64,000 bases of DNA, taken from Virgibacillus profundi. GTDB taxonomy: Bacteria > Bacillota > Bacilli > Bacillales > Amphibacillaceae. The DNA lies in the NCBI RefSeq assembly GCF_002287375.1, contig NZ_NPOA01000016.1:1-64000 (forward strand). The letters are read 5' to 3'. The position numbers were made by a program, and so were the translations under genes. Under the pieces are notes generated by a model that did not search any database, was not told the origin of the DNA, and saw only the letters and a program-made list of their open reading frames with translations. Positions 1-7,451 of this stretch are shown piece after piece. Numbering within the stretch: the stretch's first letter is position 1; every line of letters begins with the position of its first letter.

Positions 1-187
1 CAGGAGTTGGATGCTTTATCTTTTTAAGAGCTTCTTTATCATGTTTGAGCATTTCATAGAACTCTTTTCGTTCGGCTAACATTTTGTTATATACAAAACG
101 AACGCAACCAAATGTTTTATGCAGGAGCATTGTCTGTTCTTCTGTTGGATACAAGCGAAACTTATATGCTTTATTTTGTTTAGCCAT
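1..187 (-). CDS. tnpB: TnpB (IS200/IS605 family) N-terminus, cut by window edge
   Basis: Reverse-strand reading from an ATG at 185-187 gives a protein beginning MAKQNKAYKFRLYPTEEQ and continuing through a FGCVRFVYNKML segment. This is the N-terminal helix-turn-helix signature of IS605 OrfB/TnpB, the RNA-guided nuclease of these elements. Only about 62 residues lie in the window and the rest is off the left edge, so I cannot tell whether the gene is intact. No tnpA transposase is seen on the right side. Family call is firm; activity is unknown. Confidence 0.85.
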   Translation of the reverse strand, partial: MAKQNKAYKFRLYPTEEQTMLLHKTFGCVRFVYNKMLAERKEFYEMLKHDKEALKKIKHPTP

Positions 188-260
188 ATCAAATTACCTC
201 ACTTCCATCAGAATATACGTTCCCATTATATCATGATGAGGCATATTTGGCTATCACCAA

Positions 261-329
261 CCGAAATTCATCTCCCCCTTACCGTTGGGCTATGCCCTTC
301 ACGCGCTTGAAGAGGGAGACTTATTTCGG
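261..329. repeat. Nested inverted repeats beside TnpB, possible IS end
   Basis: The arms at 261-276 (CCGAAATTCATCTCCC) and 314-329 (reverse complement CCGAAATAAGTCTCCC) match at 13 of 16 positions. Inside lie two smaller hairpins, GGGC-TAT-GCCC near 287-296 and CTTCA...TGAAG at 297-312. Subterminal imperfect hairpins of this kind mark IS200/IS605 ends, and this one lies just upstream of the tnpB start. Calling it the IS left end is inference; the cleavage site is not identifiable here. Confidence 0.45.
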
Positions 330-578
330 CAAAACATTAAAGGGCTTAGGATAGACATAGAAACCACCTGAATGTAACAAGCCAAGCATAAAGGCAAAAA
401 AATACTTTTGTACTAGTTTGATAAGTATTTCTACACCCTACCGGAGAATCCCTAAACGCAATATATTTCTGTACCCGATTACCGAATATCAATCTTAAAA
501 TTTTCATCTCCTGTTATAGCTTGTTCAACTAAATGGCACCATTTAGCGCAGGTAATCGACACTTACCTATAATAAAAA

Positions 579-618
579 AGGAAAATCCATTTCGTCCTTA
601 GAAAAATGGATTTTCCTT
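579..618. terminator. Hairpin terminator, probably bidirectional
   Basis: A 14-bp perfect stem (AGGAAAATCCATTT at 579-592 with its complement at 604-617) is flanked by A-rich sequence on the left and CTTTG on the right. It lies in a gene-free stretch, 330-790, where I see no convincing ORF. Confidence 0.6.
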
Positions 619-708
619 TGCTTATTCAACCAGAACCATAAGCTGATGGTTAGTCTCTCCCTATTTTTTAAAAAATCATTTGCCAGACTTATCAATTCAC
701 TTTACTTA

Positions 709-755
709 CACTGATAGGAAAGCATTCCTTTTTTAGGAAATCAGTATAAGTGCAA
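709..755 (+). repeat. 47-bp dispersed repeat, copy 1
   Basis: This 47-bp block matches the reverse complement of 14369-14415 at 43 of 47 positions. It begins CACTGATAGG and ends TATCAGTATAAGTGCAA-like, so ACTGAT and ATCAGT within one copy can pair. Two copies 13.6 kb apart in opposite orientation, both between genes, suggest a small mobile or structured intergenic repeat. Confidence 0.7.
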
Positions 756-789
756 AAGTTATGCTTCTATCCATCTCCTGCTTTTTTGA

Positions 790-960
790 TCAATCAGCAT
801 TTCCCGGATCAAAAAATGATCTGAAAAGCATTTTTCTCTTCATTTTTCTATCTGCTGCGTAATTAATTTTAGCAGCCATTCTATATTCACTGGCTTCTTT
901 CATCAGTTGTTCCCTGTGGCCGTTTACGATACTTTTATAAATATCAAAATGAAAATGCAA
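790..960 (-). CDS. Small basic protein of unknown function, 56 aa
   Basis: The longer reading starts at 1029, but the best start is a TTG at 958-960, preceded by AGGGAGG at the right distance. The product opens (M)HFHFDIYKSIV and is basic, helix-prone and rich in Lys/Arg and Met (KMKRKMLFRSFF near residues 38-49). No signal peptide or membrane segment is apparent. I do not recognise the family. The clean RBS and start argue for a real small gene. It points away from the mini-ORF block at 1147-1241, which lies upstream on the same strand. Confidence 0.5.
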   Translation of the reverse strand: MHFHFDIYKSIVNGHREQLMKEASEYRMAAKINYAADRKMKRKMLFRSFFDPGNAD

Positions 961-1146
961 TTTGATCCCTCCCTTAGTGTTGTTTCCATTGTTTCTCATA
1001 CAACCGGGAAGGCTTCTGGTCTTCGGCATTCGACGGACATTTCCCCTGCAAATAATCTCATGTTTCGTGGAGTGGGAATCTGCATCTTAGGTCCGAATAG
1101 GCTTTCGATGAACATGCTTATTCCTTTTGTTTTCCTGAGATTTCCT

Positions 1147-1241
1147 TTATACAAAAATCACCTTTATTTTTGAAATCATTATCATTCAGCCTCCTTTCAC
1201 CAGAATCTATTGCGACATACCTATTAACGCACGAAACAACT
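1147..1241 (-). promoter_or_regulatory. Mini-ORF leader block, copy A
   Basis: Read on the minus strand, this block has a GAAAGGAGGCTGA ribosome-binding region followed by ATG ATA ATG and a ten-codon ORF (MISKIKVIFV, stop TAA at 1147-1149). It aligns over its full length, about 70% identical by eye, with 1900-1994, which has the same RBS and a ten-codon ORF stopping at the equivalent position. The segment upstream of the RBS (AGATTCT..., TTAATA) is also shared. It may be a leader peptide or a remnant of a short type I toxin. Function is inferred only. Confidence 0.45.
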
Positions 1242-1324
1242 CCTGCAAACAAGCGAAAGAATAATTATAATCATTTTATACACACGCTGGAGCGTAAATC
1301 CGAGGGCCTAAGGGAAACGAAAAA

Positions 1325-1358
1325 ATGTAAGCGTGGTAAATTCACCACGCTTACATTA
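1325..1358. terminator. Hairpin terminator
   Basis: AATGTAAGCGTGG at 1325-1337 pairs perfectly with CCACGCTTACATT at 1346-1358, with a short AAATT-type loop. It lies between the end of the CD3324-type gene and the mini-ORF block, and could end minus-strand transcription of the former. Confidence 0.6.
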
Positions 1359-1383
1359 TTTTACAAAAGTCTTTAAGAAGCCC

Positions 1384-1680
1384 TTATCCTATTCTGTTTT
1401 GATTCATGACATGCTCCCTGGTTTTATAAATAATTTTTCGAATACTATCATTGGATAAACTATACATCTGCTCTAATTCTTCCACAGACTTGCCATCACT
1501 GTAATGCTGAAAAATCGCTTTATTTCTCTTGGCAATTATCGCTCGGGAACCGTTTACCTCTCCCCATCCCGCTCGTTGATTTTCTTCCTTGGGAATATAA
1601 ATCAGTTCACCCTGGATATACTTCTGCATCTCTTTTAGCAATCTAGGGGGAAGAACCTCTTTTCCATTTTTGTATTGCAC
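1384..1680 (-). CDS. CD3324-family helix-turn-helix protein
   Basis: A 98-aa protein starting with GTG at 1678-1680, eight bases after GGAGG. The N-terminal half contains KEVLPPRLLKEMQKYIQGE followed by IYIPKEE, the pattern of the CD3324 family, a Mor-like group of small putative regulators. The C-terminal half (GSRAIIAKRNKAIF... SVEELEQMYSLSNDSIRKII) is a clear DNA-binding helix-turn-helix. Family members are known mostly by homology, so the target is unknown. A 33-codon ORF overlaps its start from upstream. Length and motif order are as usual for the family. Confidence 0.8.
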   Translation of the reverse strand: MQYKNGKEVLPPRLLKEMQKYIQGELIYIPKEENQRAGWGEVNGSRAIIAKRNKAIFQHYSDGKSVEELEQMYSLSNDSIRKIIYKTREHVMNQNRIG

Positions 1681-1744
1681 GATTTACGTCCTCCTTATCA
1701 AGGTGTACCTGGATAATTTGTTTAAACATGTTCATATCATTCAT
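1643..1744 (-). CDS. 33-aa ORF overlapping the CD3324-type start
   Basis: An ATG at 1742-1744 follows AGAAAGGAG and opens a 33-codon frame (MNDMNMFKQIIQVHLDKEDV..., stop at 1643-1645). It runs across the RBS and first 38 bases of the downstream gene in another frame. The strong Shine-Dalgarno and arrangement fit a translationally coupled leader peptide. It could also be the N-terminus of the regulator displaced by a frameshift, but the GTG start of the regulator has its own GGAGG. Confidence 0.45.
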   Translation of the reverse strand: MNDMNMFKQIIQVHLDKEDVNRAIQKWKRGSSP

Positions 1745-1860
1745 CGTTAACGTCTCCTTTCTCTTAAGTTTAGACTAAGATTTCCGTACTCAAAGTATAA
1801 TTGATTTTTAGGGAATTGGAAAGATGCCAATGTTCTGAAAAACATAATAAAAATTAAATA

Positions 1861-1994
1861 GAGCCGCTTCAAGCGGCTCCATACGCCTGCGATTTCTGCC
1901 TATGCAGAAATCACCTCAGGTTTTGTGATCAATATAATCAGCCTCCTTTCGAAAGAATCTGTCGGCCCGACACCCTTATTAACTCATAGTACTT
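1861..1994 (-). promoter_or_regulatory. Mini-ORF leader block, copy B, with hairpins
   Basis: The minus strand carries GAAAGGAGGCTGATTATA, then a ten-codon ORF from a TTG at 1930-1932 (MITKPEVISA, stop TAG at 1900-1902). The stop lies in the loop of a perfect hairpin, GATTTCTGC/GCAGAAATC (1891-1912), and is followed by GAGCCGCTTGAAGCGGCTC (1861-1879) running into TATTTAATTTTT, an intrinsic terminator. A short RNA with one mini-ORF and two hairpins is a plausible transcript. It is paralogous to 1147-1241. Confidence 0.5.
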
Positions 1995-2154
1995 ACCTCA
2001 CTGACAAGGGAAAGTTTTATTATAATTAATTTGTGCCAGGAAGCAAGGAGGCAGTTCTACTACTTTTAATTCCTAGAAAAATGAAGTACAAGAACCGCCT
2101 CTGCTCCGAGATCTATTCATAATGACAATTGCACTCACATTTTTCCCCCTCAAA
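1995..2154. other. Gene-free stretch with a long inverted repeat
   Basis: GAGGCAGTTCT (from 2048) and AGAACCGCCTC (to about 2101) form an imperfect inverted repeat with a long loop. There is no T-run, so I do not call it a terminator. No ORF or promoter of note. Confidence 0.35.
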
Positions 2155-2916
2155 TCATCCCCCCACATCCAAAAAGTTCCCATACTCCCTCTGAAAGATG
2201 AGCTCGACTGTCCCTGTTGGACCATTTCGCTGCTTGGAAATGATTACTTCATAATTATCATTCACTGATATTTTTGACATAGCAAAATCCGCTTGACTCA
2301 AATTTACACCAGCTGAGTTAATTCTAATGAAAATTTCAGTGACTTTTTCAATATCCAATGTATGAGCCAGTTCAATAATACCTATTGAGCTATTCTTAAT
2401 TTGGATTAGTTTTTGAATTACATTACTGATAACATCCGGATCAGTTCCTGAATTTGTTTCGCAATAATGATTAATAAATTTATACATACTAAATTCCGGT
2501 TTAAACACTTCAGCTATATTGGGAATCCATTTTTTATCCTTACGAATTGCTGGATTCTCTACTTCAAATTTTTCCTCTATTGGATTAAACGCTATATTAA
2601 TAGATTTTTTCTTGTAATCCTTATCTACAACTTCTTTATCAGAAATTGCTGCCATTAAAGCTGTTATACGTTGTTGCCCGTCAATCAATATTCTTTTCCC
2701 ACTAGAAACGGTCCCATCCTTTAATCGCGCATCTGGATTTTGCCATGTTATGATATAACCAACTGGGTAATCTTTATATAAGGAATCTAATAAATCCCTC
2801 ACTTTAGATGGTTTCCAAACAAATGGGCGCTGAATTTCAGGAATTGCAACTATATCTTGTTCAATCCATCCTAGTAAAACGTTAACAGTACTATTACTAA
2901 CATTATAATTCGACAA
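2155..2916 (-). CDS. DUF262 (GmrSD/ParB-like) protein fused to a DnaB-helicase-like tail
   Basis: Starts at a TTG (2914-2916) after GAGGTGAT; 253 aa. Residues 1 to about 218 are a DUF262 nuclease-type domain: [10 protein letters not shown] near 23-32, the [11 protein letters not shown] motif near 77-87, and [20 protein letters not shown] near 196-215. Full-length DUF262 proteins are usually much longer and carry a C-terminal DUF1524 HNH domain, absent here. From about residue 222 (base 2253) the sequence becomes [19 protein letters not shown] followed by [10 protein letters not shown], which reads as the extreme C-terminus of replicative helicase DnaB. I infer an in-frame deletion or recombination junction. 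The chimera may be non-functional. Confidence 0.75.
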   Translation of the reverse strand: MSNYNVSNSTVNVLLGWIEQDIVAIPEIQRPFVWKPSKVRDLLDSLYKDYPVGYIITWQNPDARLKDGTVSSGKRILIDGQQRITALMAAISDKEVVDKDYKKKSINIAFNPIEEKFEVENPAIRKDKKWIPNIAEVFKPEFSMYKFINHYCETNSGTDPDVISNVIQKLIQIKNSSIGIIELAHTLDIEKVTEIFIRINSAGVNLSQADFAMSKISVNDNYEVIISKQRNGPTGTVELIFQREYGNFLDVGG

Positions 2917-3269
2917 ATTATCACCTCGGAAATATCTACTAATTACTCAGGATACGACTGATTTTAACTATATTGGTTATATTGTAACAAATTGTTTAGC
3001 TTAGCACCTCATGAATAACTAGATTCTATACTTAGCCCCGCATATATACAAGCTATAATACTGCCCTTATACATTCATTAGCTGTAATGACTTATGATGC
3101 TTTGCTCAAGTCTTAGGCTGTAGTAATGCCTGTATTAAACTAAGGTGTACTCAGTAAAAGCAGGTTACATCTGTAGAGAGAAGACTTATATAATTTCACT
3201 GTTCTATTTTGTGTAGTGCTAAGGCATATTATTTGTTATTCAAAAATCCAAAATTATTGTCTTCTTTTG
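2917..3269. other. AT-rich intergenic stretch, no gene seen
   Basis: About 350 bases between the divergent DUF262 gene and the methyltransferase. It is very AT-rich with no sizeable ORF on either strand. The only clear signal is the promoter at its right end. Confidence 0.5.
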
Positions 3270-3298
3270 TTGACTCATAGTAAACTAGCATATATAAT
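3270..3298 (+). promoter_or_regulatory. Sigma-A promoter of the methyltransferase gene
   Basis: TTGACT at 3270-3275 and TATAAT at 3293-3298 are separated by exactly 17 bases, a near-consensus vegetative promoter. It lies about 48 bases upstream of the methyltransferase ATG. The encoded HTH domain could bind here, but no operator is proven. Confidence 0.8.
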
Positions 3299-3345
3299 AA
3301 CCCTAACAAAAGTTCAAATAGTTTTTAACTAAGTGAGGGGTATAA

Positions 3346-4689
3346 ATGTATACAATTAGCAAAAAGAAAGTAAGATTACATATGAAAAGACATGGCATAT
3401 CTACTCAAAAAGAATTAGCTGAGCAATTAAGCATAAGTAAGAATCAGCTTTCTATGTTACTCTCCCCTAATTTTAATCCTATCAAATCTAATGCTATAAA
3501 ACTATGTGAAACCCTTGATGTGAATTTTGAGGATATAACTGAACAAATGGCATTTGATTTAGAGGTTGAGGAAAAAAGTCCTGAAAAAGTCATTTATAAA
3601 AAAAGTAGCAAACAAATAAGTGATGATCTTAATGATTTTGTTGAGGTAAGAGATATTAAAGCAAATAAAAACTATTCTGTATTAGAGTTATTTGCAGGTG
3701 CAGGTGGTCTAGGCTTAGGACTTGAGTATGCTGGATTTGATTCCCTTGGAAATATTGAAATTGATAAACATGCTTGCCAAACACTAAGAAAAAACAGACC
3801 TAATTGGAATATCATTCAGGAGGACATTGAAAAGGTAACTGAAAATGGTATAGAAAATTATATTGATGTTCCCTCGGTCGGAGAGCTTGATTTATTATCA
3901 GGGGGCTATCCTTGTCAGTCATTTAGCTATGCAGGAAAAAAAGGTGGTTTACAGGATGCCAGAGGTACAATGTTTTTTCACTATGCTAAAATACTTGATA
4001 AATTAAAGCCAAAAATGTTTTTAGCCGAGAATGTAAAAGGACTTGTTAATCATGATGGGGGCAACACTTTAAAGATTATGCTAGATGTTTTTTCTGAGAT
4101 TGGTTATAAAGTTAAATGGAAAGTTCTAAGGGCATTAGATTATGATGTAGCTCAAAAAAGGGAAAGAATAGTAATTATAGGAATTAGAAATGACTTAGTA
4201 AACAATTATAATGATCTAGAGTATTTATTTCCTAAACCATATGGCTATGAATTAACTTTAAAGGACATTCTTAAAGATGTTCCTAAATCTGAGGGTGCAA
4301 AGTATCCTGATTCTAAAAAAAATGTACTAGATCTTGTACCTCCTGGAGGTTATTGGAGAGACTTACCTGATGAGCTTGCAAAGGAATACATGGGTAAAAG
4401 TTATTACTCAGGTGGAGGTAGAACTGGAATGGCTAGAAGGCTATCATGGGATGAACCATCTTTAACCCTAACCTGCTCACCCGCCCAAAAGCAGACTGAA
4501 AGATGCCATCCTGATGACACTAGACCATTTACTGTTAGAGAATATGCAAGGATACAGAGTTTTCCTGATAATTGGGAGTTTGATTGTTCTACAGCTAATG
4601 CTTATAAACAGATAGGTAATGCAGTACCTGTAAACATGGCTAAGGCTATAGGGTTATCTATAGTAAATATATTAAATCAAATTAATTAA
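3346..4689 (+). CDS. Type II DNA (cytosine-5) methyltransferase with N-terminal HTH
   Basis: 447 aa. Residues 1-65 form a Cro/cI-type helix-turn-helix (GISTQKELAEQLSISKNQLS). The catalytic part has the C5-methylase motifs in order: motif I VLELFAGAGGLGLGLEYAGF (near 112-131), motif IV GGYPCQSFSYAGKK with the nucleophilic Cys, motif VI AENVKG, motif VIII QKRERIVIIG, motif IX RPFTVREYARIQSFP and motif X QIGNAVPVNMA. It transfers a methyl group from SAM to cytosine to protect host DNA. GTGAGGGG precedes the ATG. Built-in HTH domains often autorepress such genes (known for M.EcoRII-like enzymes). The partner nuclease is convergent. Confidence 0.93.
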   Translation: MYTISKKKVRLHMKRHGISTQKELAEQLSISKNQLSMLLSPNFNPIKSNAIKLCETLDVNFEDITEQMAFDLEVEEKSPEKVIYKKSSKQISDDLNDFVEVRDIKANKNYSVLELFAGAGGLGLGLEYAGFDSLGNIEIDKHACQTLRKNRPNWNIIQEDIEKVTENGIENYIDVPSVGELDLLSGGYPCQSFSYAGKKGGLQDARGTMFFHYAKILDKLKPKMFLAENVKGLVNHDGGNTLKIMLDVFSEIGYKVKWKVLRALDYDVAQKRERIVIIGIRNDLVNNYNDLEYLFPKPYGYELTLKDILKDVPKSEGAKYPDSKKNVLDLVPPGGYWRDLPDELAKEYMGKSYYSGGGRTGMARRLSWDEPSLTLTCSPAQKQTERCHPDDTRPFTVREYARIQSFPDNWEFDCSTANAYKQIGNAVPVNMAKAIGLSIVNILNQIN

Positions 4690-4727
4690 AAAGGGATGGA
4701 TGCTGTAATAGCATCTCCCCCCTTTTC
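4688..4727. terminator. Shared terminator between convergent R and M genes
   Basis: AAAAAGGG...ATGCT pairs with AGCAT...CCCTTTT, giving a long hairpin with A-rich and T-rich sides. It lies in the 40-base gap between two convergent stop codons, so it can serve both strands. Confidence 0.6.
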
Positions 4728-4729
4728 AT

Positions 4730-5494
4730 TTAAACATCATATTTTTCTTTTCCATCAGCCACTTCTTTAATCTCCAAGTCTATCTCCTGTGGCGGCTCTA
4801 AACTTTTCTCAATTTCTTTTGCTAAGGTGTTAATTACTTTGTCCATCAGTTCAGAACCATCATACTCAGTGGCAATATCCCCAATACCATCAGTGAGTCT
4901 TTGGTAAAAGTCCTTTTCACCAGTGAGCCTATACCAAAATTCAGCCCCAATAAACACAGGATGTTCTTTACCTATCTTTTTATAATGCCCACTTAAATCC
5001 TCACGAGTACCATAAAAGACACCTACAATAAGATCATTAAAACCAATATTTAGATTATTAGTCCTTGCAAGGTTTTTAACCCCCGCAAAATGACCTTTTA
5101 TAGTTTCTACATCATCTTTATTGATTGTATTTGGGCCTGCCTTAATTTGACAATACTTTCGCCTACCATCTAATTTATCAATAAATTCTATGTCTATTCC
5201 TGATGTAGTTGATGCAAAGCCCTCTAAAACCTCACTACAAAACTTTTGTAGCTGATTACCAAAGATAGTATTAATGGATGCACCTAACACCCTTGGATAA
5301 ACTAATGCTTTTGCTATGCTCTTTGGGTCATCATTGCCCGTTAAAAAACTAGCCTTGTACTTATCCAAGAATGGATTAAGATTAAATTCCTTTAACTTTA
5401 TCAAACCTTCTGTCTTAGCAATATGACTAGGAACGATTTCCTTTCTAAAAAATTCCTTTGCCTTCTCAATAATCCCGTCAAACTTATTACTCAA
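4730..5494 (-). CDS. Type II restriction endonuclease (PmeII/LlaMI-like)
   Basis: 254 aa from a TTG at 5492-5494, about eight bases after AAGGAGGG; a GTG two codons upstream lies too close to the RBS. The middle of the protein has GIDIEFIDKLDGRRKYCQIK, which fits a PD-(D/E)xK core (the D of GIDIEF and the QIK). The N-terminal region resembles enzymes annotated as PmeII-family type II endonucleases. It lies tail-to-tail with the C5-methyltransferase, the normal partner. Recognition sequence cannot be read from sequence alone. Its third base use is as AT-rich as the methylase, consistent with joint acquisition. Confidence 0.75.
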   Translation of the reverse strand: MSNKFDGIIEKAKEFFRKEIVPSHIAKTEGLIKLKEFNLNPFLDKYKASFLTGNDDPKSIAKALVYPRVLGASINTIFGNQLQKFCSEVLEGFASTTSGIDIEFIDKLDGRRKYCQIKAGPNTINKDDVETIKGHFAGVKNLARTNNLNIGFNDLIVGVFYGTREDLSGHYKKIGKEHPVFIGAEFWYRLTGEKDFYQRLTDGIGDIATEYDGSELMDKVINTLAKEIEKSLEPPQEIDLEIKEVADGKEKYDV

Positions 5495-5618
5495 TAACAC
5501 CCCTCCTTTTCTGTTGGGAAACTTAACCCATTGAGGTCTATCTTACCATTTCATCCATATACTGTGTAGCTTACAATCTCATGCTAATGAAATAGACAGT
5601 AAAGTCAATAAGGTTTTT

Positions 5619-5732
5619 TTAATCTTTAATATCCCTATCTACCCTCTTTATAACATAATGAGTCTTATCATTCCCTAACCATACTGCCCTTTCAGCCATT
5701 CCCTTTATTCTTTCCACCTTATAAGAATGCAT
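5619..5732 (-). pseudogene. C-terminal fragment, DUF4145-like
   Basis: A 37-codon frame from ATG 5730-5732 encodes KGMAERAVWLGNDKTHY, which resembles the end of DUF4145-type proteins (AE...WLGN..THY). There is no good RBS and the upstream frame hits a stop near 5780. I take it as the tail of a degraded defence-island gene. The rest of 5495-5920 shows nothing I can name. Confidence 0.35.
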
Positions 5733-5919
5733 TTTTACAGTAAAGTCTTTAATGATTCTAAAAACAAAATTCAGCCACTATCTCCTTCGTTTTTTAACCC
5801 TTTATAAACAATGGATTTGTTTAATAACTAGCCATCTATTTTCTTATATATCATTACATGAGTATTTATTATATCAGTAGTTGAAGATCTCCGGTCAGGC
5901 TACCTAAAACGAAACCAAA

Positions 5920-6261
5920 TCATAAAACTCTTCCAACATAATTCCCATAACCCTCTAAAAACTGTATTACCTGTCTTTCCAACTCCACCCAAATCCTTCG
6001 ATCCAACGAATACGGACTCTTATCCTTCAACATCTCAACCTCCTTCTCAGCCAGCTTCATCTCATAATATCTATCACCCTTCTTCACCACAAACACATAA
6101 TCCCTAAACTTCATTATATTAACTTCATAACCCTCATCCCATTCCTTCAACTGTCGTTCTATAGTGGTTCCCACATGAATTAAAAAATCCTCTCCACTAT
6201 AACTTTTTGACATATAGCCTCTTACCCATCCACTGCTGTTCATCATTACCATTCCTTTCAT
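5920..6261 (-). CDS. Unrecognised protein downstream of a SAM riboswitch
   Basis: About 113 aa. Several starts are possible: I chose the ATG at 6259-6261 behind AAGGAAG; ATGs at 6252 and 6246 and a TTG at 6300 are alternatives. The sequence has a mixed alpha/beta look (SYSGEDFLIHVGTTIERQL, then RDYVFVVKKGDRYYEMKL) and ends in a helix. There is no membrane segment, no Cys cluster and no family I recognise. It is the first gene after the SAM-I riboswitch at 6347-6446, so it may be tied to methionine/SAM supply. The riboswitch could also have lost its original gene. Confidence 0.6.
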   Translation of the reverse strand: MKGMVMMNSSGWVRGYMSKSYSGEDFLIHVGTTIERQLKEWDEGYEVNIMKFRDYVFVVKKGDRYYEMKLAEKEVEMLKDKSPYSLDRRIWVELERQVIQFLEGYGNYVGRVL

Positions 6262-6297
6262 TTTTGAATTCTTCCTTACCATAAAACAAATAGATAA

Positions 6298-6337
6298 CAA
6301 AAAAACCCCTCATTGCAATTGATCGCAACAAAGAGCC
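6298..6337 (-). terminator. Expression-platform terminator of the SAM riboswitch
   Basis: On the minus strand CTCTTTGTTGC... folds with GCAATGAG and is followed by GGGG and seven T. It lies immediately after the riboswitch aptamer and before the unknown ORF, the expected place for a SAM-controlled terminator. Confidence 0.6.
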
Positions 6338-6346
6338 CTGGCCGTT

Positions 6347-6446
6347 TGTTATCATTCAAAGCAATGCTTTGCTGGTGGAAGCACCTTACCAATTAGACCG
6401 GTTGCTGTGAAGTCGCTGAGCCAGTACTCTCGTTCACTCTTGATAA
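6347..6446 (-). ncRNA. SAM-I (S-box) riboswitch
   Basis: The minus strand reads GTTATCAAGAG at its 5' end and TGATAAC at its 3' end, closing helix P1 (6440-6446 with 6347-6353). Between are the S-box signatures TACTGGCTC, CAGCAACCGG, and AAGGTGCTTCCACCAGCAAA. Compared with the usual core (GAGGGACTGGCCC, CGGCAACC) several bases are changed, so it is a somewhat diverged aptamer. S-boxes normally sit before methionine, cysteine or SAM genes, but none follows here. Confidence 0.78.
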
Positions 6447-6666
6447 CCATATATAGTTAACTATTATTTTACTTGAAATGATTTTATTGTAAAGTTAATT
6501 AGCCTGTAATCTCCAATACAAGGTTCATTCCGCAATTTCTTTTTTAAGTTAAACTGACGAAAACATGAGCAAGCTATTACAACTCAAACAACCCCCATCC
6601 CAAGTACATTCACCCACACCACTGCATAGTATAACGATGATAAATATTTGAAAGGGTTGAGTAAAT

Positions 6667-7230
6667 ATGTACTATTATTCATACATGTACCCATATCAAT
6701 ATTACACCAACGCACCAATGTATAACTATGGCAGACAGACTAGATACCCAGCTTATCCAAATGCGTTTGGGCATACGGGACATAATGATTGGCGTCCGTT
6801 ACATGAGGGTGCCAGGGTTGATTTAAAGGATTATGGAAAACAGCCATTTGTGGTGAATATTGAAGATGCTGCCGAGGCGAACGATACATTTCGTACAGCT
6901 TTATGGACAGGGGACAATTTGCAGGTTACGTTGATGAGCATCCCGGTTGGCAGCGATATTGGATTGGAGGTTCATCCTTCGGTTGATCAGTTCTTGCGAA
7001 TTGAAGAGGGCCAAGGTGTTGTGCAGATGGGTGATACGGAAAGTAATTTAACTTTTCAACGAGATGTGAGTGAGGATTACGCCATCATGGTTCCAGCTGG
7101 TAAATGGCATAATCTAATAAATACAGGCAACGAACCGCTGAAGCTGTACACGATCTATGCACCACCTGAACATCCATTTGGTACAGTTCATCAAACGAAG
7201 GCAGAGGCAATGGCTGCGGAAGGGCATTAA
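6667..7230 (+). CDS. Cupin-domain protein with Tyr/Pro-rich N-terminus
   Basis: 187 aa. The first 30 residues are Tyr, Pro and Asn rich (MYYYSYMYPYQYY), a low-complexity tail like those on coat or surface proteins. Residues about 85-170 form one cupin barrel: GLEVHPSVDQFLRIEEGQG (motif 1, with a VHP..DQ variant) and VPAGKWHNLINTG (motif 2, conserved His). This subgroup is annotated as mannose-6-phosphate-isomerase-like cupins, but no substrate is known. AAGGGTTGAG precedes the ATG. It is a lone gene with a terminator at 7348-7385. Confidence 0.82.
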   Translation: MYYYSYMYPYQYYTNAPMYNYGRQTRYPAYPNAFGHTGHNDWRPLHEGARVDLKDYGKQPFVVNIEDAAEANDTFRTALWTGDNLQVTLMSIPVGSDIGLEVHPSVDQFLRIEEGQGVVQMGDTESNLTFQRDVSEDYAIMVPAGKWHNLINTGNEPLKLYTIYAPPEHPFGTVHQTKAEAMAAEGH

Positions 7231-7347
7231 ATAATTTAGTTATAGCAGTGGCTAATAGATTAAAATATAGAGGAGAAAAAGATTAATCGGAATAAATATA
7301 AAATTAGAGCCTATCCCTCACCACATTCTCTGGCAGGATTGCCAAAG

Positions 7348-7385
7348 AAAAACACCACTTTTTCATGAGAAAGCTGGTGTTTTTT
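7348..7385. terminator. Terminator after the cupin gene
   Basis: AAAAACACCACTTTTTC pairs with GAAAGCTGGTGTTTTT around an ATGA loop, with T-runs on both sides. It can end the cupin transcript and the opposing one. Confidence 0.75.
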
Positions 7386-7451
7386 ATTCATTCACTATCA
7401 AGTTTTCCCAATCCTTCAAGTGCAGTCCTTTCCCAAACAACATTTAAACGT

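Noticed and set aside
2048-2102. Terminator for the DUF262 gene
   Set aside because: Arms pair, but the loop is about 30 bases and no T-run follows.
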